A stretch of 64,000 nucleotides of DNA, taken from positions 1 through 64,000 of the forward strand of contig JAMJFS010000008.1 in assembly GCA_023544565.1 (NCBI GenBank), written 5' to 3'. The position numbers and the translations under genes were made by a program. Positions within the stretch are counted from its first letter, which is position 1. Each line of letters opens with the position of its first letter. The notes below the pieces were generated by a model. That model ran no database searches, was not told where the DNA came from, and was given only the letters and a program-made list of their open reading frames with translations. Positions 55,543-63,313 of the stretch are shown one piece after another. This stretch comes from Methanosarcinaceae archaeon. GTDB taxonomy: Archaea > Halobacteriota > Methanosarcinia > Methanosarcinales > Methanosarcinaceae.

Positions 55543-56598
55543 GTGATAGGTAAATTGACCAAAGATATTGTTGTGGCCGGTAAACAGGCTATTAATGAAC
55601 TGTATAATGTAGGATATTACGGGCGACCGAAAGGAGATATTCTTGAACTTACACTGATCGAGGCTGCATTTCTACTCTACCGCAACAGGATCGATATCGA
55701 ACTAGAAGGTGGTATGCTTAATTTTGCAGATTTCTTTAAGGTCGCATCAATGCGACAGCAATATTTTGAGTTGAAATATATCGTCTATAAAGACCTGCGA
55801 GAAAGGGGATTTTATGTTCAGCCCAGTGTTACTGATTTCAGGATATATCCAAGAGGCGGGCATCCCGGCAAGACGGCTGCGAAGAGTTTTGTCTATGTCC
55901 GCACCGAGCGCATACCAATGCCACTTCGTAATCTGATGAGGTCATTGAATGCTGCTTCTAATGTCCGCAAACAGATGATACTTGCGATTGTTGATGAGGA
56001 GAGTGATATCACTTTCTACGAGGTCAAGTCCGTGGATCCAAAAGGAGAAATGGATGAGATATATCCAGATATCAAAGCACATGCAACACTTTTGGAAGAG
56101 CGCGTGATAATTTGGGACAGTGAAGCCTCGAGTACATTGTTTGAGAATGGTTTTTACGGCAAGATGCTTGATGAGAGCAGATTGCAGTTGTCACTTGTGG
56201 AATCCGCTTACCTGCTTGAAAATGGAATTATCGATATACATGACCGCGAATCCGACCACGTTTTGAACATAGAGGAGTTTTCAAAGCGTGCATCTGCTAT
56301 CGAACCTGAATTTATAAGCAAGTATAAAGTGTACGAGGATCTACGAAATCGCGGGCTTGTTCCAAAGACCGGATTTAAGTTCGGGACTCATTTTAGGCTG
56401 TACAGCCAGGTCAAGTCACTTGACAAGATACCACACTCTGAGAATCTTGTACATACCATTACACCTGACTATGAATTTGCACTGCCTGTTATGTCACGGG
56501 CGATCCGAGTGGCAAATAGTGTCAGGAAGCACATGATCTTTGCAGTGCAGAGCGAGAAAGGGATCGAGTATATTGATATTGGCAGGATCAAGATGTGA
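55543..56598 (+). CDS. endA: tRNA-intron endonuclease EndA (two-unit, homodimeric type)
   Basis: A 351-residue protein of two tandem endonuclease units, the long form that acts as a homodimer and removes introns from precursor tRNAs. Each half has the YKDLRERGFYV or YEDLRNRGLVP helix, a FR.Y motif (FRIY, FRLY) and VRK near the end (SNVRKQM, NSVRKHM); the second half also has PHSENLVH. One half is expected to be catalytic and the other structural. GTG 55543 with AGGTGA five bases upstream is preferred to the GTG at 55534. Confidence 0.92.
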   Translation: MIGKLTKDIVVAGKQAINELYNVGYYGRPKGDILELTLIEAAFLLYRNRIDIELEGGMLNFADFFKVASMRQQYFELKYIVYKDLRERGFYVQPSVTDFRIYPRGGHPGKTAAKSFVYVRTERIPMPLRNLMRSLNAASNVRKQMILAIVDEESDITFYEVKSVDPKGEMDEIYPDIKAHATLLEERVIIWDSEASSTLFENGFYGKMLDESRLQLSLVESAYLLENGIIDIHDRESDHVLNIEEFSKRASAIEPEFISKYKVYEDLRNRGLVPKTGFKFGTHFRLYSQVKSLDKIPHSENLVHTITPDYEFALPVMSRAIRVANSVRKHMIFAVQSEKGIEYIDIGRIKM

Positions 56599-56644
56599 TT
56601 ATCACACGAGAACTAATGTCAACCCAAAAATATGAGGCAAATAT

Positions 56645-57040
56645 ATGTACAGTATAATTGCAGTTGACATATCGGGACGCCATAAGATCAATGACCGCTA
56701 TTATGTGGTGTGTGCAGCCGTATCCGTATCTATCACCGCAGATCATATAGAGAAAGTGAACCAGGTCAAGATCAAACCATTCTGGCTGGACTCTGCACCT
56801 GAATTGACAGATATCATACAAGTCATCGAGGATACTGCAAAAGAGATCAAGTTTGAGGGAACGATAATAACAGAGCACGGGGAAATGTACAATCAGCCGG
56901 AAGGAGTGGTTGCAAGCATGTTCTCACGTGATTTTAAGTATCAGGAATCACTTGGCGAGCGTAGTTCGATCGAACTGGCACACCACATATCACTTTGTAC
57001 GCGAAATCTTCTTTTGAATGAACTTGGAATTGATCGTTGA
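56645..57040 (+). CDS. DUF2209 family protein
   Basis: A 131-residue archaeal protein. It starts MYSIIAVDISGRHKINDRYYVVCAAVSV and contains EGTIITEHGEMYNQPEGV and the ending RNLLLNELGIDR. AVDISGRH with a conserved Asp suggests an RNase H-like beginning, but this is a guess. It follows endA by 46 bases on the same strand. Function unknown; distribution in methanogens is from memory. Confidence 0.78.
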   Translation: MYSIIAVDISGRHKINDRYYVVCAAVSVSITADHIEKVNQVKIKPFWLDSAPELTDIIQVIEDTAKEIKFEGTIITEHGEMYNQPEGVVASMFSRDFKYQESLGERSSIELAHHISLCTRNLLLNELGIDR

Positions 57041-57617
57041 TCGAATTTTGGTATTTGTATAGATGTGGTTAGATATTTGCGTAAATGTAAATATTCTATC
57101 TGAAACTAAAACCAATACAACCGCCGTAGGCGGAGCGTTTTCATATAATTGCCTCCAAATTATGGAGTTTTTCGACAGTATATTGTAACCCCAGTTTGAC
57201 AGTTCCCACTCTTTTTTGAAGATAATGCATACTATTTTGCTCTAAAACTCCTCAATTTTGTCAGGAAAACCTGTTTGATAGTTTAAAATTTATCAACTAA
57301 AAATCTACGTAATCCCTGTTTTCCCCTTAAAATCAGTGTATTCATTGGGTCAAAATTCGCATAGATTAAATTTTTCGAGTCACTTTTCATGTAATCTACG
57401 GTAACTGTCAAACTTGGGCTGTAATGAACTAAAAACAATTGAAAATTCGATGTGTACGTAGGGCAACGTCGCGCATGCGCAGGTTGTAGAATCGTTTTTA
57501 TCATAAACTCATTAAATACTATGCGGCACAACGTTGCACCAGATAAACAAAAACAACAAATCCGTGCAGTATAATGAACCCTATTTAAACGGTAAAAAAA
57601 CGAATAGGGGGTCCTCC
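57041..57617. other. 577-base intergenic region with hairpin and MITE-like inverted repeat
   Basis: CCGCC-GTA-GGCGG at 57122-57134 is a lone member of the GC-rich hairpin family. The MITE-like repeat is listed separately. An 82-codon frame on the minus strand (57283-57531) crosses one end of that repeat; I see no family or ribosome site and do not call it a gene. Confidence 0.55.
57183..57423. mobile_element. MITE-like element, imperfect terminal inverted repeats
   Basis: AGTTTGACAGTT near 57193 and AACTGTCAAACT near 57403 lie in arms of about 20 bp that match at most positions (ACCCCAGTTTGACAGTT against AGCCCAAGTTTGACAGTT). The interior is gene-free and AT-rich. It looks like an old non-autonomous element; target duplications were not identified. 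Confidence 0.55.
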
Positions 57618-59384
57618 CTATTCTTCAAAATTATAATAGTATTCGCCCTTCGACTTTTGTTCCCTGTCAAGTCTTGAACCAACCTTATTCACTCTCGGGC
57701 GGGTCGTGTCTTCATCCCTGCGGAACGTGATCCCAAGGTTTGCCAAAAACTTGTTCATACCATCCTGCATACCCATGGGCTCGTGTGCCTCACCATGAAC
57801 GGCCGGTTCTCCTTCGAACACGATAAGGCGCTCGCTCAGCATATCGATCATGTAGATGTCATGGTCAACGACCATTGCGGTTTTCTTGCTGTTCTCGGCA
57901 AAGCGCTTGATCGCTTTTGTGGCGAGGGACCGTTGTTCAACATCAAGGTGTGCACTCGGCTCATCAAGAATGTACAGGTCGGCTTCCTGACTGAGGCACG
58001 CTGCAATTGCCACTCTTTGCAACTCACCGCCACTCAGGTCGATAACTATCTTTTCGTATAGGCTCTCAAGTTGCAATGGTTTTGCGATCTCAGCCTGATA
58101 ATAACTTGAATCAAACCTGCGTGTAACACTTCTAAGGAAATCCTGTACGCGTAGAGGTATGTCGGCTTTGATATACTGTGGCTTGTATGCGATCTTTATA
58201 TTGATATCGATCTTACCCTCATCAGGTTCAACCTCTTGTGCAAGTATCTTTAAGAAAGTGGATTTACCAATTCCGTTCGGTCCGACAATACCCAGAACTT
58301 CTCCTTGCTTTAGTGAACCGCCGGTTGTTGAAAGTGAAAAACCGTTTCCGTATTTCTTGGAAAAATCACCGTATTTTACAAGGGTGGCAATATCGGTCTC
58401 GGTTCTTGGCGGGTGTTTTTCAAATTTGATCGCATCAGGACGGATACGCACGTTCTCTTCAGGAAGATAACCTTTGAGATACTGGTTAATACCGATCCGC
58501 ACACTTTTTGGATAGGTCATGACACCGTATCCGCCGGGATGCCCGTATGCTACATGCACCGTGTCTGCAAGCATATCAAGGATTGCAAGGTCATGCTCAA
58601 CAACCAAAACCGCTGTTTCTTTGGCAAGTTCCTGAATGAGTTGTGCTGAATTGATACGCTGGTAAATATCAAGATACGGACTGATCTCATCAAAGAAGTA
58701 GAAGTCTGCATCCTTTGCCATACAGGCAGCAAGAGCCACTCTCTGCAACTCTCCTCCACTAAGTTCACTGATGTTACGATCGATTATGTGAGCAAGATCT
58801 AGCCTTTCTACCAGATCATCGAGGACACCACGGTCATTGGTCTTTTCAAGCAAAGAGCTCGTCTTTCCTTTGAACGCCTTTGGGATCATGTCGATATACT
58901 GGGGTTTTTGGGAAACGGTTACTTTACCGTCAATAACATCACTGAAATAATCATACAGGGCAGACCCTGCATAGTATTCTAACACTTTATTCCAGTCACC
59001 TTTTTCTTCGCCGAAATTGGGAACAAGTGTACCTGAGAGTATCTGTACAGCCGTACTTTTTCCGATACCATTGGGTCCGAGGATACCTGTGACCTTTCCG
59101 AATTGGGGAACAGGGAGTCCGAACAGTGCAAAGCCGTTTGTTCCGTACCTGTGGGTCGGTTCCGTGAGGGCTTCGGGAAGACCGATTATCATGATTGCGT
59201 CAAATGGACATTTTTTGGTACATATTCCGCAACCTACACACAGTTCTTCTGAAATGACGGCTTTTCCATCTTCTCCAAAGACTATGGTCTCGTCACCTGT
59301 CCGAACCCGTGGACAGTATTTCTCGCACTCATGGCTGCACCGTCTTGGCTGACAGCGGTCTTTGTTCAGTATCGCTATTCGCAT
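57618..59384 (-). CDS. Ribosome recycling ATPase RLI/ABCE1
   Basis: A 588-residue ABC protein that splits ribosomes after termination. The N-terminal iron-sulfur domain has CQPRRCSHECEKYCP and CVGCGICTKKCPFDAI (eight cysteines). Two ABC domains each have GPNGIGKST (Walker A) and LSGGELQRVA (signature), with the hinge regions typical of the family. Full length; essential in archaea. A short T-rich run follows its stop. The direction is opposite to DUF2209. Confidence 0.97.
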   Translation of the reverse strand: MRIAILNKDRCQPRRCSHECEKYCPRVRTGDETIVFGEDGKAVISEELCVGCGICTKKCPFDAIMIIGLPEALTEPTHRYGTNGFALFGLPVPQFGKVTGILGPNGIGKSTAVQILSGTLVPNFGEEKGDWNKVLEYYAGSALYDYFSDVIDGKVTVSQKPQYIDMIPKAFKGKTSSLLEKTNDRGVLDDLVERLDLAHIIDRNISELSGGELQRVALAACMAKDADFYFFDEISPYLDIYQRINSAQLIQELAKETAVLVVEHDLAILDMLADTVHVAYGHPGGYGVMTYPKSVRIGINQYLKGYLPEENVRIRPDAIKFEKHPPRTETDIATLVKYGDFSKKYGNGFSLSTTGGSLKQGEVLGIVGPNGIGKSTFLKILAQEVEPDEGKIDINIKIAYKPQYIKADIPLRVQDFLRSVTRRFDSSYYQAEIAKPLQLESLYEKIVIDLSGGELQRVAIAACLSQEADLYILDEPSAHLDVEQRSLATKAIKRFAENSKKTAMVVDHDIYMIDMLSERLIVFEGEPAVHGEAHEPMGMQDGMNKFLANLGITFRRDEDTTRPRVNKVGSRLDREQKSKGEYYYNFEE

Positions 59385-59499
59385 ATTGTATCCCTGTGTG
59401 AAAGTTAGTGTTAAAGTTATTGTGAATATTAGTGTTTAAGGTTATATTTGGACCAACTATGGTGAGTCATTTGATATATAAAAAAACAAAAAATGCAGG

Positions 59500-59922
59500 T
59501 CAATTCAAAAGCAATGTCCATGTTACAAGGCAAAAGTCTATGACCAGAAATTCAACATAGAACCAATCCTTGAATCCGAACTCTTTTGTGCTGATCTTGA
59601 AAGAAGGATAGATCAACCTCTGTGCATAATATGCAAGCACAGCAACGATCGTAAGTACTGCGTACCATCTTACGTCTTCGGCTGTTCCGAATTGGTCATA
59701 TGCCACAATCCCGCCAATTATTCCGAGAATGGATGAGACTGCTGTTTTTATTATGCCATTAATGTGGTTTTGCTTTCGCTCTTCAGGAGTCTTTTCTTTG
59801 ATCTTGATGATGCCTTTCTCAGTTTTAGCATCGACATTTGTATCAACATTGTCACTAGCAACAACAACACCTGTGGTGCTCTTACTTTTGCCTTTTCCGG
59901 TTCTGCTTGATGACTTACTCAA
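59500..59922 (-). CDS. Small membrane protein, EMC6-like
   Basis: A 140-residue protein. Residues 1-55 are hydrophilic, rich in Ser, Lys and Thr; three hydrophobic helices follow (about 57-76, 85-103, 118-139), with KDWFYVEFLVIDFCLVTWTLLL at the end. The helix arrangement and the F..VTW ending recall EMC6, a core subunit of the eukaryotic membrane-insertion complex that has archaeal homologues. This is similarity by eye only. It follows 115 bases upstream of the RLI gene on the same strand. Confidence 0.5.
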   Translation of the reverse strand: MSKSSSRTGKGKSKSTTGVVVASDNVDTNVDAKTEKGIIKIKEKTPEERKQNHINGIIKTAVSSILGIIGGIVAYDQFGTAEDVRWYAVLTIVAVLAYYAQRLIYPSFKISTKEFGFKDWFYVEFLVIDFCLVTWTLLLN

Positions 59923-60036
59923 CTGGTTGATCTCCTTTTGGTTTTTGAATTGAATTTATGAGTATGATGTTAACGATAAATTAATGGAAAATATATAAGA
60001 CCTTACACTCTTTTTTGGCAATAGAGGTTTATAAAA

Positions 60037-61014
60037 CTAAATAAACTCATTGCTCAAAACGTTTTTTATATTGTCGATTGAAATTGATTCGATACCCATG
60101 GAATTGAGATGTTCCGCAAACTTTGCGGGGCGGTCTCCGTTCGGGTGATAGATTATGGCAACTTCGGGATCGATGTCTTCGACCATTTTCACAAGCCCTG
60201 TTGCATCAAGGTGATCGCTTATGTTTATTGAAGGATAGTAGTAGTCATCCCTGCCTGTAAGTACGTATTTTGTAATTTCACGGGGTAGTTTGCCAAGGTC
60301 CCAGGGTGGTACGACGCACATTCCCTCTCCGCAGGATTCACCAAGTCCTACCAGTTCACCGCAGTCTTCGAGCAGGTGTTGTGTGAGAGCAAGACTTTTG
60401 CCTTCCATTTCAATGGCACCGTTGTATCCAAATTTGCGAATGAGTTCAACTGCACGTTGAGCCTTGCCGAAAGCATATGCACCAAAAGCTACACTGCCAT
60501 CCATTTCCATGGCATTGTTGAATCCGGTTATATCGTCCTCGAAATGACATGTGGAGTCGGCATGGTCGCCGTAATTTGCTTCGGTTATGAGGACATCGCA
60601 TTTTGGTAATTGTGATGCGTCCTTGACATCGCCTGTTACAAGGATGCGTGTGCCAACCTCATTTTTCCAGTAGAACGCGGTCGAACCCACTGTGTGTCCG
60701 GTCGGGTAGGTTGTGACAGTCACTCCATTTATCTCGATAGACTCGTCCACACCCGCGCCTACAGTTGATCCGCAATACTTACGGTCGTGTCTAATTCCAA
60801 GTGCAATCGCGGTCTTGTCAGAGCAGACCGCACGGTCCGAGAGCATTGCAGATTTGCCATGATGATCAGAATGAGCATGTGTTATCAGGTATGCATCTGG
60901 CTGCTGGTATTTCATAGGAATGCGCGTCGAGTCTATTGAAAATACACACGGATTGCCGTCTGCTGATCTGAATTTGACGGCAAGATGCGGTTTGAATGTA
61001 CCACGCACGTTCAT
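60037..61014 (-). CDS. MBL-fold metallohydrolase, exonuclease-like
   Basis: A 325-residue metallo-beta-lactamase-fold protein. The metal motif is ITHAHSDHHGK near residue 45; GHTVGSTAFYW and LVTGDVKDA follow; SDHLDATGLVKMVEDIDPEVAIIYHPNGD resembles the beta-CASP C-terminal region of RNA or DNA processing nucleases. It is shorter than archaeal CPSF-like proteins. A role in nucleic-acid processing is likely but the substrate is unknown. Divergent from the Cys-rich peptide gene. Confidence 0.8.
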   Translation of the reverse strand: MNVRGTFKPHLAVKFRSADGNPCVFSIDSTRIPMKYQQPDAYLITHAHSDHHGKSAMLSDRAVCSDKTAIALGIRHDRKYCGSTVGAGVDESIEINGVTVTTYPTGHTVGSTAFYWKNEVGTRILVTGDVKDASQLPKCDVLITEANYGDHADSTCHFEDDITGFNNAMEMDGSVAFGAYAFGKAQRAVELIRKFGYNGAIEMEGKSLALTQHLLEDCGELVGLGESCGEGMCVVPPWDLGKLPREITKYVLTGRDDYYYPSINISDHLDATGLVKMVEDIDPEVAIIYHPNGDRPAKFAEHLNSMGIESISIDNIKNVLSNEFI

Positions 61015-61129
61015 CTGGCGATATGCCAGAACACCCAGATCAATTAACCGTTTTGATATAATATCCCTCGAATGTGTAGATTGGTTTTAAGGTATTTACA
61101 TGTTTGGAGATTAGTTTTTTGGATATTTG

Positions 61130-61242
61130 ACCATTTACATATATATAGTGAGCAACGTCTATTTGCTAGAATTTGTGATGTATAAGTTTAATTACCTTGT
61201 AAACACTTGCAACATCATAATCATAATATGGAGATATTAATA
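61130..61242 (+). promoter_or_regulatory. Promoter and leader of the Cys-rich peptide gene
   Basis: TATA-like ACATATATATAG at 61137-61148 should start transcription near 61172, leaving a leader of about 70 bases before the ATG at 61243, which has GGAGA nine bases upstream. Confidence 0.55.
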
Positions 61243-61419
61243 ATGGCTCAAGTAATGAATGAAAATATTGAAAAACTTATACAATACATAGCAGATGAAT
61301 TACCACACGGGTGCAAGGATATCAAATGTTATCAGTGTTCTTTAAGTGTAAATTATGGTGCTAATAAGCATTTGTGCGAGACAATGAAAATGTTAGCCGG
61401 GCGCAGATCTAAACTTTGA
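61243..61419 (+). CDS. Small four-cysteine peptide, putative radical SAM substrate
   Basis: A 58-residue protein: an acidic, helical first part (MNENIEKLIQYIADELPHG) like a leader, then a cysteine core with C24, C29, C32 and C45, and a basic tail. It resembles the methanogen Cys-rich peptides I recall as the TIGR04165 family, encoded next to radical SAM enzymes of TIGR04083 type; such an enzyme lies 490 bases downstream on the same strand. ATG 61243 with GGAGA upstream is preferred. A zinc-binding role is the alternative. The modification is inferred. Confidence 0.7.
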   Translation: MAQVMNENIEKLIQYIADELPHGCKDIKCYQCSLSVNYGANKHLCETMKMLAGRRSKL

Positions 61420-61766
61420 TCCTTACGTAAACAGAGTCATTTTTATTTTGATATTTCAGTTCAAATAAATCTGTTACAGGCATTAACCTGAACTTTTTGT
61501 TTATTTATTTTAATTGGATAGCAGTGCCTATGTGCCGTGCGAGCGGAATGAAGATTTGTCAGCAGGTGTGCGGGCGGGGTGCTTTTTAAAATATTTACGT
61601 ATTTTTAAGTTAGGGTTTGAAGGATGTTTACTATAGTTACATTTCAGATGTAAAATATTCGTCAAAAAAATGTATTGCTCAGACATAGTTACAATGTTGT
61701 TAAATAAATCTCAAAAATTCCACAGGAAAACTATTAAAACCATTACTACTTTGGAAAACCCACAAT

Positions 61767-61826
61767 CAAGAAAATGCTCACTTTGTTCGCATTAACTTGG
61801 ATTACATAATCTTATAGATTATATAC
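61767..61826 (-). repeat. Two-hairpin dispersed repeat, copy F1
   Basis: On the minus strand: first hairpin ATAATC/GATTAT; second AATGC-GA-AC, loop AAA, GT-GA-GCATT within CAAG/CTTG. Fully paired outside the invariant GA/GA and TT/TT positions. Confidence 0.88.
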
Positions 61827-61890
61827 AACGATAAAATTCTCCCCTAAGGTCGAATTAACCCAACGCACATAATTTTACAAATTATATACA
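61827..61890 (-). repeat. Two-hairpin dispersed repeat, copy F2
   Basis: First hairpin ATAATT/AATTAT; second AATTC-GA-CC, loop TTAG, GG-GA-GAATT. The element ends 20 bases before the radical SAM gene, overlapping its promoter or leader. Confidence 0.82.
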
Positions 61891-61910
61891 TTAAAAATGG
61901 AGATACCCCA

Positions 61911-63092
61911 ATGTCCTTCCACGTAATGATAATCCCTACATTAGGCTGCCCATCCAATTGTAAATACTGCTGGAGTTCCGAAGAAGATTCACCGGTAATG
62001 ACTACTGAGACCGTTGAAGATATAGTTAAATGGCTTCAAAACTTCCGCAAAGAACCGGTTACTTTTACTTTCCATGGCGGGGAACCGCTGCTTGCCGGTG
62101 CGGACTTTTTCCGAAAAGCTCTGCCAACACTGGCTGATGGGTTGCATGAACAGGGAATTGCTTTTGCTTTGCAGACGAATCTGTGGAAAATGACCCCTGG
62201 GATCGCACAGATACTGGCGGAATATAATATCCCGATCGGTTCCAGTCTGGACGGTCCACAGGAACTCACCAATTTCCAGAGAGGGGAGGGATACTACGAA
62301 AAGACCATGGCAGGATATGAGATTGCTAAAGCCAATGGTCTCAATGTTAGTTTCATATGTACCTTTACATCCCATTCAGTAAAATTCAAAGAAGATATTT
62401 TCAAATTTTTCCTTGATAATGGTTTAAATCTTAAATTACATCCAGCACTACCATCCTTACGCGATGATAACCCTGAAAAATGGGCACTTCCTCCTGAAGA
62501 ATATGGGGAATTGTTAGTTTATCTTCTTGACCAATACCTGAAAAACCTGAACCGCATACAAATGATGAACATTGACAACCTCTGTCAATGTTATTTCGGT
62601 GGCAGAGGCACAGTATGTACTTTCGTAGATTGTATGGGAGATACTTTCGCAGTAGGACCAGATGGTAGCATATACCCTTGCTATCGTTTCGTAGGCATGC
62701 CAAAATACGTAATGGGTAATGTTCGTGACCAGCCCACCGTAGAAGATCTTGCAAAGTCTGAGCCATGGAAACTCATGTTCCAGTTCAAAGACTACGTGGA
62801 CAAGGAATGCGGAGATTGTACACATATCAAATACTGTAGGGGTGGATGCCCCTATAACGCCATAGCACCGACAGAAGGCGAAGTAAAAGGTGTTGATCCA
62901 CACTGCATCGCATACAAGAGGATATTCGAAGAGATCGTAGATCAGGCAAATGAGGAACTATTTGGCGGCGGTGCCGGCTCAGGCCCTGCGATGTTTGGCT
63001 TTGGAGGAGGAGCCCCATCTGCACCGAGTGGAAAAGCAGGAATAATGGATATTGTACGTAAACACTCCACACCGGATGAAGTGCAGTATTAG
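61911..63092 (+). CDS. Radical SAM/SPASM peptide-modifying enzyme
   Basis: A 393-residue radical SAM enzyme with a SPASM-type C-terminus. The SAM cluster cysteines are in CPSNCKYCWSSEE (near residues 13-20), followed by FTFHGGEPLLAG. Late cysteines in GSIYPCYRFVG, KECGDCTHIKYCRGGCPYNA and HCIAYKR bind auxiliary clusters, as in enzymes that alter cysteine or other residues in ribosomal peptides or sulfatases. A Gly-rich stretch ends the protein. The neighbouring Cys-rich peptide is the natural substrate candidate. GGAGA lies seven bases before the ATG. Confidence 0.88.
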   Translation: MSFHVMIIPTLGCPSNCKYCWSSEEDSPVMTTETVEDIVKWLQNFRKEPVTFTFHGGEPLLAGADFFRKALPTLADGLHEQGIAFALQTNLWKMTPGIAQILAEYNIPIGSSLDGPQELTNFQRGEGYYEKTMAGYEIAKANGLNVSFICTFTSHSVKFKEDIFKFFLDNGLNLKLHPALPSLRDDNPEKWALPPEEYGELLVYLLDQYLKNLNRIQMMNIDNLCQCYFGGRGTVCTFVDCMGDTFAVGPDGSIYPCYRFVGMPKYVMGNVRDQPTVEDLAKSEPWKLMFQFKDYVDKECGDCTHIKYCRGGCPYNAIAPTEGEVKGVDPHCIAYKRIFEEIVDQANEELFGGGAGSGPAMFGFGGGAPSAPSGKAGIMDIVRKHSTPDEVQY

Positions 63093-63190
63093 CAGTAACA
63101 ATGGTAGTAATGGTAAGGATAAGCGGTAAGCCTACTTCATACTTTTATTCTAATCATAATCCCATATTTGCAATTAGTCCTAATTGAAAA

Positions 63191-63253
63191 CAAGAAAATC
63201 TTCGCTACGCTCGGATTAACTTGCACTATATAATTCTATAAATTATATGCTAT
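63191..63253 (-). repeat. Two-hairpin dispersed repeat, copy G
   Basis: First hairpin ATAATT/AATTAT; second AATCC-GA-GC, loop GTA, GC-GA-AGATT within CAAG/CTTG (one unpaired position). It lies between the radical SAM gene end and the purL end. Confidence 0.85.
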
Positions 63254-63313
63254 GAAAAAAATGGCATGCAATCCGATTGCAGTGCCGTTAATGAATATTC
63301 TTACACAAAATAA

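Larger units (their letters stand above)
61420..61910 (+). other. Intergenic region between Cys-rich peptide and radical SAM genes
   Basis: 491 bases. Contains a GC-rich patch at 61521-61592 with a 19-codon frame (ATG 61530, three Cys) of doubtful meaning, an otherwise featureless AT-rich stretch, and the tandem repeat copies F1 and F2 at the right end. A structured RNA in the GC-rich patch cannot be excluded. Confidence 0.4.

Noticed and set aside
57283-57531. 82-codon minus-strand frame
   Set aside because: Lies across a MITE arm, no initiation signal and no recognisable domain; could be a transposase remnant but unsupported.
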